Shown in pieces: positions 42,149-49,299 of a DNA stretch of 64,000 nucleotides (positions within the stretch are counted from its first letter, which is position 1; each line of letters starts with the position of its first letter). Below the pieces are notes generated by a model, which saw only the letters and a program-made list of their open reading frames with translations, did no database searches and was not told the origin of the DNA. This DNA is from Streptomyces aquilus (lineage in GTDB: Bacteria > Actinomycetota > Actinomycetes > Streptomycetales > Streptomycetaceae). A program made the translations under genes and the position numbers. The DNA is taken from assembly GCF_003955715.1 (NCBI RefSeq), contig NZ_CP034463.1, positions 4,092,001-4,156,000 on the forward strand, read 5' to 3'.

Positions 42149-43060
42149 TCATGATCGGACGCGGACGGTTTCCGGCGCCGGGGCGTCCAGCGGGTGGACC
42201 GCCGGCCGCCGCACCGTCACCGACGCGAGCGCCACCCCGCCCACCAGCAGCGCCGCCGCGCACCACCGCAGACCGCTCACGCTCTCCCCCAGGAACAGGG
42301 CCGCCGAGGACATGCCGAAGACCGGGACCAGGAGGGAGAAGGGGGCGACCGTGGATGCCGGGTGGTGGCGGAGGAGCCAACCCCAGGCCCCGAAGCCGAG
42401 GACCGTCGTGACCCAGGCGACGTAGACGACCGTGCCGGCGCCCTGCCAGTCGAGGGCGCGCAGCGCGTCGTAGTCCCGCGTCGGCCCCTCGGTCAGGAGG
42501 GAGAGGGCGAGGAGGGGCAGGACCGGGACCGTGCTCACCCACACCATGAAGTTCAGCGCGTCCGGGGGTGCCGCCTTGCGGGTGAGGACGTTGGAAGCTC
42601 CCCAGCAGGCCGCCGCCGCGACGCACAGGGCGAAGGCGCCGAGGGGGCCGGACGTGCCCTCGTCGACGGCCGCGACGCCGATGCCCGCCAGCGCCACCGC
42701 CATGCCCAACGCACGTACTCCGGACGGCTGTTCGCCCAGGACCGCGAACGCGATCACCGCCGTGAACACCGCCTGGATCTGGAGCACCAGGGAGGACAGT
42801 CCGGCCGGCATCCCCGCGTCCATCGCGACGAACAGCAGGCCGAACTTCGCGACCCCCAGCACCAGGCCCACCGCCACGATCCACTTCCACGCCACCTTCG
42901 GGCGGCCCACGAAGAACACCGCGGGCAGGGCCGCCGCCAGGAAGCGCAGGGCGGAGAAGAGCAGCGGCGGGAAGTGGTCGAGGCCGATCTCGATGACGGT
43001 GAAGTTCACGCCCCAGACGGCGGCGACGAGGACGGCGAGGGCGATGTGGGCGGGACGCAT
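42149..43060 (-). CDS. EamA family metabolite exporter
   Basis: A 303-residue ten-helix DMT/EamA transporter (MRPAHIALAVLVAAVWGVNF; FPPLLFSALRFLAAALPAVF; GLSSLVLQIQAVFTAVIAFA; STVAPFSLLVPVFGMSSAAL). The group includes exporters of O-acetylserine, amino acids and aromatic compounds. It is the first gene of an operon with aroA (4-bp gap) and the GNAT gene, opposite to a LysR regulator. I start it at ATG 43060; an in-frame ATG at 43087 inside the divergent regulatory region is the alternative. Confidence 0.85.
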   Translation of the reverse strand: MRPAHIALAVLVAAVWGVNFTVIEIGLDHFPPLLFSALRFLAAALPAVFFVGRPKVAWKWIVAVGLVLGVAKFGLLFVAMDAGMPAGLSSLVLQIQAVFTAVIAFAVLGEQPSGVRALGMAVALAGIGVAAVDEGTSGPLGAFALCVAAAACWGASNVLTRKAAPPDALNFMVWVSTVPVLPLLALSLLTEGPTRDYDALRALDWQGAGTVVYVAWVTTVLGFGAWGWLLRHHPASTVAPFSLLVPVFGMSSAALFLGESVSGLRWCAAALLVGGVALASVTVRRPAVHPLDAPAPETVRVRS

Positions 43061-43087
43061 GCGTCGAGGATCACCCGCGGCGACCAT

Positions 43088-43110
43088 GTAGCACCAGCGA
43101 TGATTGCTGC
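43088..43110. promoter_or_regulatory. LysR-type box GTAGCA-N11-TGCTGC
   Basis: Arms GTAGCA (43088-43093) and TGCTGC (43105-43110) are inverted (five of six pairs) around 11 bases, the spacing of LysR recognition sites. It lies between the divergent EamA-aroA-GNAT operon and lysR. Confidence 0.6.
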
Positions 43111-43150
43111 ATGGTTGGATGAAGCGACGCTAACGATTGGGAGCCGGGAG

Positions 43151-44068
43151 ATGCTCGACCTGCAACGCCTCCGCGCCCTGCACGCCGTCTCCGTCCACGG
43201 CACCGTCGGCGCGGCCGCCGCCGCGCTCGGCTACACGCCCTCCGCCGTGTCCCAGCAGATCGCCAAGCTGGAGCGGGAGACCCGGACCGTGCTCCTCGAG
43301 CGGGAGGGGCGTGGGGTGCGGCTCACCGCTGAGGCGCTGCAACTCGTCGACACCGCAGAGGAGTTGCTCGCCATCGTCGAGCGCGCCGAGACCGGTATCG
43401 AGCAGCGGCGCAACACCCCGGCGGGGCGGCTGACGGTGGCCGCGTTCGCGTCGGCGGCGCGCGGGCTGCTGCCGGGCGTGCTGGCCGACCTCGCCCAGCG
43501 GCACCCCGCCCTCGACGTCCGGCTCTCCGAGATCGACCCGCATCTGTCGGTGGGGCTGGTGGCGCGGGGCGCGCTGGACATGGCCGTCGTGCACGACTGG
43601 GACATCTCGCCGCTGCCGGTGCCGCCCGGGGTGGAGCAGGCGGTGATCGGCGAGGACCGGTGCACGCTGCTCGTGCCCGAGGGGCACGCCTTCGCCGGGC
43701 GGGCGAAGGTGCGGCGCGAGGACCTCGGCGGGGAGCGGTGGGTGTGCCAGCCGCCGGGCCGGGTCTGCCACGACTGGCTGGTACGCACCCTGCGAAGCGC
43801 CGGGCACGAGCCGGAGATCATCCACCAGGCCGACGAGAACCCCACCCTCGTCGCGCTCGTCGCCGCCGGACTCGGCATCTGCCTCATCCCCCGCCTCGGC
43901 CGCGGCCCGCTGCCGGCCGGCGTCGTCGAGGTCGACCTCGACCCCACCCCGGTACGACGCCTGTACGCCCTGTGGCGCACGGGCGCGGCGGGCCGCCCGT
44001 CGATCACGGAGACGGTACGCACCCTCCAGAACCACTGGCCCAAGACCGCGTCCACCCCACCCCGCTGA
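43151..44068 (+). CDS. LysR family transcriptional regulator
   Basis: A 305-residue LysR regulator. Helix-turn-helix: LQRLRALHAVSVHGTVGAAA with LGYTPSAVSQQIAKLERETR; effector domain from about residue 95 (GRLTVAAFASAARGLLPGVL). ATG 43151 has GGGAG seven bases upstream. It is divergent from the EamA-aroA-GNAT operon with a LysR-type box between, making it the presumed regulator of that operon. Confidence 0.88.
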   Translation: MLDLQRLRALHAVSVHGTVGAAAAALGYTPSAVSQQIAKLERETRTVLLEREGRGVRLTAEALQLVDTAEELLAIVERAETGIEQRRNTPAGRLTVAAFASAARGLLPGVLADLAQRHPALDVRLSEIDPHLSVGLVARGALDMAVVHDWDISPLPVPPGVEQAVIGEDRCTLLVPEGHAFAGRAKVRREDLGGERWVCQPPGRVCHDWLVRTLRSAGHEPEIIHQADENPTLVALVAAGLGICLIPRLGRGPLPAGVVEVDLDPTPVRRLYALWRTGAAGRPSITETVRTLQNHWPKTASTPPR

Positions 44069-44318
44069 ACAAGCCGGGCCGCCCCGGCGCCCCCGCCGAG
44101 CCACCCCGACCGCCCCACCGGCCCCGGTGAACCGCCCCACCCACCCCGCCCGCCCCTCGCCCCCCGACTTCCGGGATTCGGGCCCCGCCCGGGAACCCCG
44201 TTCCGCCCCCGCTCGTCCAACCCGCGAGCTGTCGGAGAGTCACCGCGGTGCGGTGTCGGCCTCGCTGCTGGCTGCGAACGCTGACCTACCCTCTCCTCCG
44301 TACTGCGGCCGGCAGCAC

Positions 44319-44360
44319 GCCGCCATCGGCGCGCCCCCCTCCAACAGCGCCGATGGCGGC
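44319..44360 (+). terminator. Perfect 14-bp hairpin
   Basis: GCCGCCATCGGCGC (44319-44332) and GCGCCGATGGCGGC (44347-44360) pair perfectly with a 14-nt loop. It is 250 bases after the lysR stop and 30 bases before the GH3 promoter, so it would insulate the latter. Confidence 0.65.
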
Positions 44361-44388
44361 CCCTCCATGTCGTACGGTGCGCACTCCC

Positions 44389-44435
44389 TTGACTGGCAGA
44401 AACTTCCCGGATACCTCTGTCTTCTCGGAAGTTTC
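44389..44435 (+). promoter_or_regulatory. GH3 promoter region with operator-like inverted repeat
   Basis: TTGACT (44389-44394) is a good -35; an A/T-containing GATACCT 16-17 bases later could be the -10. GAAACTTCC (44399-44407) and GGAAGTTTC (44427-44435) are perfect 9-bp inverted arms around 19 bases that span the -10 and start site, a clear candidate operator. Confidence 0.55.
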
Positions 44436-44467
44436 CTTCAGCGGATCACCTCCGGAAGGAGCGCACG

Positions 44468-46255
44468 TTGCCCTCCAGACGTACCGTCCTCGCCGCCGGC
44501 GCGGGCGTCACCGCGGCCCTGGCGTTCGGCACCGACGCCCGGGCCGCCGGCCACGACGACAAGAAGCTCCGTTCCCTCATCTCCCGTATGACCCTTGAGG
44601 AGAAGGTCGGCCAGCTCTTCGTGATGCGGGTCTACGGCCACTCCGCCACCGCCCCCGACCAGGCCGACATCGACGCCAACCTCAAGGAGATCGGCGTCCG
44701 CAGCGCCGCCGAGCTGATCGCCAAGTACCGCGTGGGCGGCATCATCTACTTCACCTGGGCGCACAACACCCGCGACCCGCACCAGATCGCCGACCTCTCC
44801 AACGGCATCCAGAAGGCGTCCCTCAGCAGGCCGCGCGGCCTGCCCGTCCTGATCTCCACCGACCAGGAGCACGGCATCGTCTGCCGGGTCGGCGAGCCCG
44901 CCACGCTCTTCCCGGGCGCGATGGCCATCGGCGCGGGCGGCTCACGCAAGGACGCCCGCACCCTCGGCCGTGTCGCGGGGCAGGAGTTGCGGGCTCTCGG
45001 CATCCGGCAGAACTACTCCCCCGTCGCCGACGTCAACGTCAACCCCGCCAACCCGGTCATCGGCGTCCGCTCCTTCGGAGCCGACCCGCACGCGGTGGCC
45101 GGACTCGTCGCCGCCGAGGTCAGCGGGTACCAGCACGGCCGTCAGGTCGCCGCCACCGCCAAGCACTTCCCCGGGCACGGCGACACCGCCGTCGACAGCC
45201 ACTACGGCTTCCCGGTCATCACCCACACCCGCGAGCAGTGGGAGGAGCTGGACGCCCCGCCGTTCCGGGCCGCGATCGCCGCCGGCATCGACTCGATCAT
45301 GACCGCCCACCTGATGGTCCCGGCCCTCGACGACTCCGGCGACCCGGCGACCCTGTCCCGCCCGATCCTGCACGGCATCCTGCGCGAGGAGTTCGGCTAC
45401 GAGGGGGTGATCGTCACCGACTCCCTCGGCATGGAGGGCGTGCGCACGAAGTACGGCGACGACCGCGTCCCCGTGCTCGCCCTGAAGGCCGGGGTGGACC
45501 AGCTCCTCAACCCGCCGAATCTGGACGTCGCCTGGAACGCCGTGCTGAACGCCGTGCGGGGCGGCGAGCTGACCGAGGCGCGGCTCGACGAGTCGATCCT
45601 GCGGGTGCTGCGGCTGAAGGCGAAACTGGGGCTGTTCGAGAAGCCGTACGTCAGCCAGGCCGGTGTCAGCCGTACCGTCGGCGCCCCCGCCCACCTCGCG
45701 GCGGCCGACCGCGTCGCCGAGCGGACGACGACCCTGCTGGTCAACAAGGGCGGCCTGCTGCCCCTGTCCCCGCGCGCACTCCTGGTGTGCGGCGCCGATC
45801 CGGCCTCCCCGTCCGGCACCACCGGCCCGCCCACCGGGGTCCTCGCGACCGCGTTCACCGAGCTCGGCTTCACGGCCACCGCCCTGTCCACGGGCACGGC
45901 ACCCTCCGCCGCCACCGTCGCCAAGGCGGTCGCGGCGGCGCAGAACGCGGACGCGGTCGTCGTGGGGACGTACAACCTGAACGCCGCGCAGAAGACGCTG
46001 GTCGAGCAGTTGCTGGCGACGGGGAAACCGGTGGTGGCGATCGCGATCCGCAATCCGTACGACGTGGCCCAACTGCCCGGCGTCCCGGCCTACCTGGCGG
46101 CGTACTCCTGGACCGACGTCGAACTGCGGGCCGCCGCGCGGGTGATCGCGGGCGCGGCGGCGCCGCGCGGGAAGCTGCCGGTGCCGGTGCAGAAGGCCGA
46201 CGATCCGGCACAGGTGCTGTATCCGATCGGCCACGGGCTCTCGTATCCGACGTAG
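44468..46255 (+). CDS. Secreted glycoside hydrolase family 3 (beta-N-acetylhexosaminidase type)
   Basis: A 595-residue GH3 enzyme. The N-terminus MPSRRTVLAAGAGVTAALAF is a twin-arginine-like signal. The catalytic barrel shows GLPVLISTDQEHGIVCRVGE, the NagZ-type KHFPGHGDTAVDSH (His/Asp acid-base dyad) and the nucleophile Asp in VIVTDSLGMEGVRTKYGDD. A C-terminal alpha/beta sandwich follows (ERTTTLLVNKGGLLPLSPRA to the end). It would release GlcNAc from chitin or peptidoglycan fragments outside the cell. Translation starts at TTG 44468 with GGAAGGAG upstream. The promoter carries a palindrome that suggests induction by a sugar-responsive regulator. Confidence 0.87.
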   Translation: MPSRRTVLAAGAGVTAALAFGTDARAAGHDDKKLRSLISRMTLEEKVGQLFVMRVYGHSATAPDQADIDANLKEIGVRSAAELIAKYRVGGIIYFTWAHNTRDPHQIADLSNGIQKASLSRPRGLPVLISTDQEHGIVCRVGEPATLFPGAMAIGAGGSRKDARTLGRVAGQELRALGIRQNYSPVADVNVNPANPVIGVRSFGADPHAVAGLVAAEVSGYQHGRQVAATAKHFPGHGDTAVDSHYGFPVITHTREQWEELDAPPFRAAIAAGIDSIMTAHLMVPALDDSGDPATLSRPILHGILREEFGYEGVIVTDSLGMEGVRTKYGDDRVPVLALKAGVDQLLNPPNLDVAWNAVLNAVRGGELTEARLDESILRVLRLKAKLGLFEKPYVSQAGVSRTVGAPAHLAAADRVAERTTTLLVNKGGLLPLSPRALLVCGADPASPSGTTGPPTGVLATAFTELGFTATALSTGTAPSAATVAKAVAAAQNADAVVVGTYNLNAAQKTLVEQLLATGKPVVAIAIRNPYDVAQLPGVPAYLAAYSWTDVELRAAARVIAGAAAPRGKLPVPVQKADDPAQVLYPIGHGLSYPT

Positions 46256-46370
46256 CGCACGTACGCCACGCACCCGGTGCACACCCGTCAAAGGGCGCAA
46301 AGCACCCCGCACGGCTGGCGTGTCCCCGCCACGGCGGGTCACGCTGGTCCGGGGTGTCCGGGGGGATGCG

Positions 46371-47006
46371 ATGCGCGAGAAATGGTCGGCAGGGGCGGTG
46401 TACGCCCTGCTCGCCGTGCTGCTCGCGGCCCTGCTGACCGCCTGCCAGAGCACGCCGGACAGCGGCACCGAGAGCGACGGACACATCAGCAACGAGGTGA
46501 CACCGACCCGGCCCTCCGGGTACGGGACGGTGTTCCTCGACGTCGACGAGTGCAGCTCCTTCGGCACCACCAGCTTCACCGAGGTGCCCTGCACCAGTGA
46601 GCGGGCGGCGGCCCGGGTCGTGGCGCGCTTCGACGGCACCAGCGCCGACGGCCCGCTCTGCCCGGGCACCACCGACTTCGTGCTGCACATCAGCGAACAG
46701 GCCCCGTCCTCCGACGAGGACGGCGACGGTGCGGTCCCGCAGGGCTACGCCTGTATGCGCAACCTCTCCGCCCCGCATCCCGGCGACCCGGGCGGCGGGG
46801 GCGGGCCGCGCACCATCGTCGGCGACTGCGTCTACAGCTCCGGCGACGGACAGGTCCGCGAGACCGCGTGCGACGGAAAGGGCGAGAAGAAGCCGGAGTT
46901 CAAGGTGACGAAGGCGGTTTCCCGACGCAGCCGGTGCCCGCTGTCCACGGCGCTGTACGTCCAGCTCGGCGGCGAGGAACCGGTCGGCTGCGCCCGCCCG
47001 GTCTGA
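46371..47006 (+). CDS. Secreted lipoprotein, unknown function
   Basis: A 211-residue lipoprotein: MREKWSAGAVYALLAVLLAA and the lipobox LLTAC at about residue 25. The mature part contains six or more cysteines (DVDECSSFG, EVPCTSERAA, GPLCPGTT, GYACMRNL, GDCVYSSG, SRCPLSTALYVQ), suggesting disulfides, and a septum-formation-like repeat pattern. I cannot name a function. ATG 46371 is chosen because it places the charged residues directly before the hydrophobic core; earlier starts are Arg-rich. Confidence 0.7.
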   Translation: MREKWSAGAVYALLAVLLAALLTACQSTPDSGTESDGHISNEVTPTRPSGYGTVFLDVDECSSFGTTSFTEVPCTSERAAARVVARFDGTSADGPLCPGTTDFVLHISEQAPSSDEDGDGAVPQGYACMRNLSAPHPGDPGGGGGPRTIVGDCVYSSGDGQVRETACDGKGEKKPEFKVTKAVSRRSRCPLSTALYVQLGGEEPVGCARPV

Positions 47007-47101
47007 GGACACGGGCGCCATCTTTTCCCGATCTCCCCTGGTGCGCAGGGGAGTTGCTCCGATAGCTTCCGCTCGCACAGCTGTCTCACAGGGGAGCATG
47101 T

Positions 47102-48535
47102 ATGCGCAAGGCGCTCAGATGGCTGCTGGCGCTCACGGTGCTGATAGGCACGTTGAGCACGGCAGGGGCGGCCACCGCCGCCGAGCCGGAGACCCCGGCC
47201 GCCGGCACCGACATCAAGGAACAGCTGCTGTCCATACCGGGCATGAGCCTGATCGAGGAGAAGCCCTACACCGGCTACCGCTACTTCGTCCTCAACTACA
47301 CCCAGCCGGTGGACCACCGGCACCCGTCCAAGGGCACGTTCCAGCAGCGGATCACCGTGCTGCACAAGGACGTCAGCCGCCCGACGGTCTTCTACACCGG
47401 CGGCTACAACGTCTCCACGACACCGAGCCGCCGCGAGCCGACCCAGATCGTGGACGGCAACCAGGTCTCCCTGGAGTACCGCTTCTTCACGCCCTCCCGG
47501 CCCGACCCGGCCGACTGGAGCAAGCTGGACATCTGGCAGGCGGCCAGCGACCAGCACCGCGTCTTCAAGGCGCTGAAGCCGATCTACGCGAAGAACTGGA
47601 TCGCCACCGGCGGCTCGAAGGGCGGCATGACCGCCACCTACTACGAGCGCTTCTACCCCAAGGACATGGACGGCGTGGTGGCGTACGTGGCCCCCAACGA
47701 CGTCGTCAACGACGAGGACTCGGCCTACGACCGCTTCTTCGCCTCCGTCGGCACCAAGGAGTGCCGCGACCGGCTGAACGCGGTGCAGCGCGAGGCGCTG
47801 GTGCGCCGGGAGTCCCTGGAGAAGAAGTACGCGGCCTACGCGGCGGCGGAGGGCTTCACCTTCACCACCGTCGGCAGCCTCGACAAGGCGTACGAGGCGG
47901 TCGTCCTCGACTACGTCTGGGGCTTCTGGCAGTACAACCTGCTGGCCAACTGCGGTGACGACGAGCTGATCCCGCCGGACGCGAAGACCGCGACCGACGA
48001 CCAGATCTGGAACTCGGTCGACACGATCTCCGGGTTCTCCTTCTACACGGACCAGGGCCTGGAACCGTACACGCCGTACTACTACCAGGCGGCCACCCAG
48101 CTCGGCGCCCCCACGATCCACTTCCCGTACATCGAGAAGAAGTACGTCCGCTACGGCTACCAGCCGCCGCGCAACTTCGTCCCGCGTGACATCCCGACGA
48201 AGTTCCAGCCGTACGCGATGCGGGACGTCGACACCTGGATCCGGCACCACGCCCGGCACATGCTCTACGTCTACGGCCAGAACGACCCGTGGGGCGGCGA
48301 GCGGTTCCGGGTCGACAAGGGCGCGAAGGACTCCTACGTGTTCACGGCCCCCGGCATGAACCACGGCGCGAACGTGGCCGGTCTGGTCGCCGACCAGAAG
48401 GCCTTCGCGACGGCCCGCATCCTCGACTGGGCCGGCCTGTCGGCCGCCACGGTCGCCGAGGCGAAGCCGCTCGCGAGGTTCGACAGGAAGCTGGACGTGC
48501 GGGACGTGGAGCGCGAGCCCACGCTCCGTCCGTAG
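47102..48535 (+). CDS. Secreted tripeptidyl aminopeptidase (peptidase S37, PS-10 type)
   Basis: A 477-residue secreted serine peptidase with a Sec signal (MRKALRWLLALTVLIGTLST ... cleavage near ATAAEP). The nucleophile elbow is ATGGSKGGMTATYY (GxSxG), early motifs FVLNYTQPVDHRHPSKGTFQ and QVSLEYRFFTPSRPDPADW are diagnostic of the Streptomyces PS-10/S37 family, and the late PGMNHGANVAGL supplies the catalytic His. It removes N-terminal tripeptides from extracellular proteins. A CTCCCCTG/CAGGGGAG hairpin lies just upstream. The gene stands alone, with a strong hairpin after it. Confidence 0.92.
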   Translation: MRKALRWLLALTVLIGTLSTAGAATAAEPETPAAGTDIKEQLLSIPGMSLIEEKPYTGYRYFVLNYTQPVDHRHPSKGTFQQRITVLHKDVSRPTVFYTGGYNVSTTPSRREPTQIVDGNQVSLEYRFFTPSRPDPADWSKLDIWQAASDQHRVFKALKPIYAKNWIATGGSKGGMTATYYERFYPKDMDGVVAYVAPNDVVNDEDSAYDRFFASVGTKECRDRLNAVQREALVRRESLEKKYAAYAAAEGFTFTTVGSLDKAYEAVVLDYVWGFWQYNLLANCGDDELIPPDAKTATDDQIWNSVDTISGFSFYTDQGLEPYTPYYYQAATQLGAPTIHFPYIEKKYVRYGYQPPRNFVPRDIPTKFQPYAMRDVDTWIRHHARHMLYVYGQNDPWGGERFRVDKGAKDSYVFTAPGMNHGANVAGLVADQKAFATARILDWAGLSAATVAEAKPLARFDRKLDVRDVEREPTLRP

Positions 48536-48544
48536 CTCCGACAT

Positions 48545-48577
48545 CCGGCTCCGGTGCGTCCCGCGCGCCGGAGCCGG
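48545..48577. terminator. Bidirectional terminator hairpin
   Basis: CCGGCTCCGG (48545-48554) and CCGGAGCCGG (48568-48577) form a perfect 10-bp stem between the converging S37 peptidase and small secreted protein genes. Confidence 0.7.
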
Positions 48578-48586
48578 GTGGGTTTC

Positions 48587-48991
48587 TCAGTACCGCTTCC
48601 AGCTGCTGGACTCGTACTTCCCCCGGCCCACCTGGCCCTTGATCCACACCTTGCGGGTGCCGGCGTACGTCTTCACCGGCCCGGCGTGGTGCGTGTACTC
48701 GTCCTTGTCCACGACGGCCCCGAAGCCGCGCGCCTGGATGCTGACCATCATGATGCGCTTGCCGCCGCCGGTGTTCTTCGGGAACGTCATGGCGCAGAGC
48801 CAGCCACCGTCCTTGTAGAGCCGGACGGAGCCGGTGGAGAAGGTGAACGTGCGGATCTTCCGGCCCTCGCAGGAGTCCGCCGACGCGGCCTGCGCCTGAC
48901 CCGGCACCGCGATCGCGAGCAGCCCGGAAGCGGTCAGCGCGGCGAGCACGGCCGCGGCACGCCGCCGTATCGCACCAGTCCCTCGGTCCAC
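48587..48991 (-). CDS. Small secreted protein, unknown
   Basis: A 134-residue exported protein: VDRGTGAIRRRAAAVLAALT with a Sec signal ending GQAQAASA. The mature 95 residues contain two Cys (DSCEGRK; GWLCAMTF, a possible disulfide) and aromatic/basic beta-strand-like segments (TFTFSTGSVRLYKDGGWL; GKYESSSWKRY). It resembles small secreted Streptomyces proteins without known function. GTG 48991 is preceded by GGGAGGGA. Confidence 0.75.
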   Translation of the reverse strand: MDRGTGAIRRRAAAVLAALTASGLLAIAVPGQAQAASADSCEGRKIRTFTFSTGSVRLYKDGGWLCAMTFPKNTGGGKRIMMVSIQARGFGAVVDKDEYTHHAGPVKTYAGTRKVWIKGQVGRGKYESSSWKRY

Positions 48992-49084
48992 TGTGGTCCC
49001 TCCCGTACCCCGGCGATGAGCGTACTGGTGTACGGACGCACGACGTATGTCGGATGGTTGCACGGCCGTCACGGGATCAGGCCA

Positions 49085-49196
49085 TCACGCGACCACCGGG
49101 GCGTCCTCCCCCACGAACGTGCGCCACAACGAGGCGTAGAGACCGTCGCGTTCGATCAGCTCGTCGTGCGTGCCGTCCTCCGCGACCCGCCCGTGG
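49085..49196 (-). pseudogene. Orphan 3' fragment of an ABC exporter gene
   Basis: The minus strand encodes [20 protein letters not shown] then [16 protein letters not shown] and a TGA stop, the C-terminal end of an ABC transporter ATPase, without any start. Bases 49102-49196 are identical to 49317-49411 inside the intact exporter gene (offset 215). The tail after FVGED differs (APVVA here, EPLAA in the gene). Confidence 0.85.
49102..49196. repeat. 95-bp exact direct repeat, copy 1
   Basis: Identical over 95 bp to 49317-49411. Begins CGTCCTCCCCCACGAACG and ends CGACCCGCCCGTGG. Copy 2 is within the 3' end of the fused ABC exporter gene. Confidence 0.95.
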
Positions 49197-49299
49197 GCTG
49201 AACCTCCCGATGTCGCTCTCGCGCCGATCGGCCCTGGCGGGCCTCACAGGCTTCGAGACGACTGGCCGGACTCCGTCCGGCGCTGCGGCAGGCCGTCGC

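Larger units (their letters stand above)
44069..44467. other. 399-base interval with hairpins and GH3 promoter
   Basis: No gene. The left 150 bases are C-rich low complexity. A perfect 14-bp hairpin at 44319-44360 probably ends the lysR transcript. A promoter-like TTGACT and a 9-bp inverted repeat (44399-44435) precede the GH3 gene. Confidence 0.6.
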
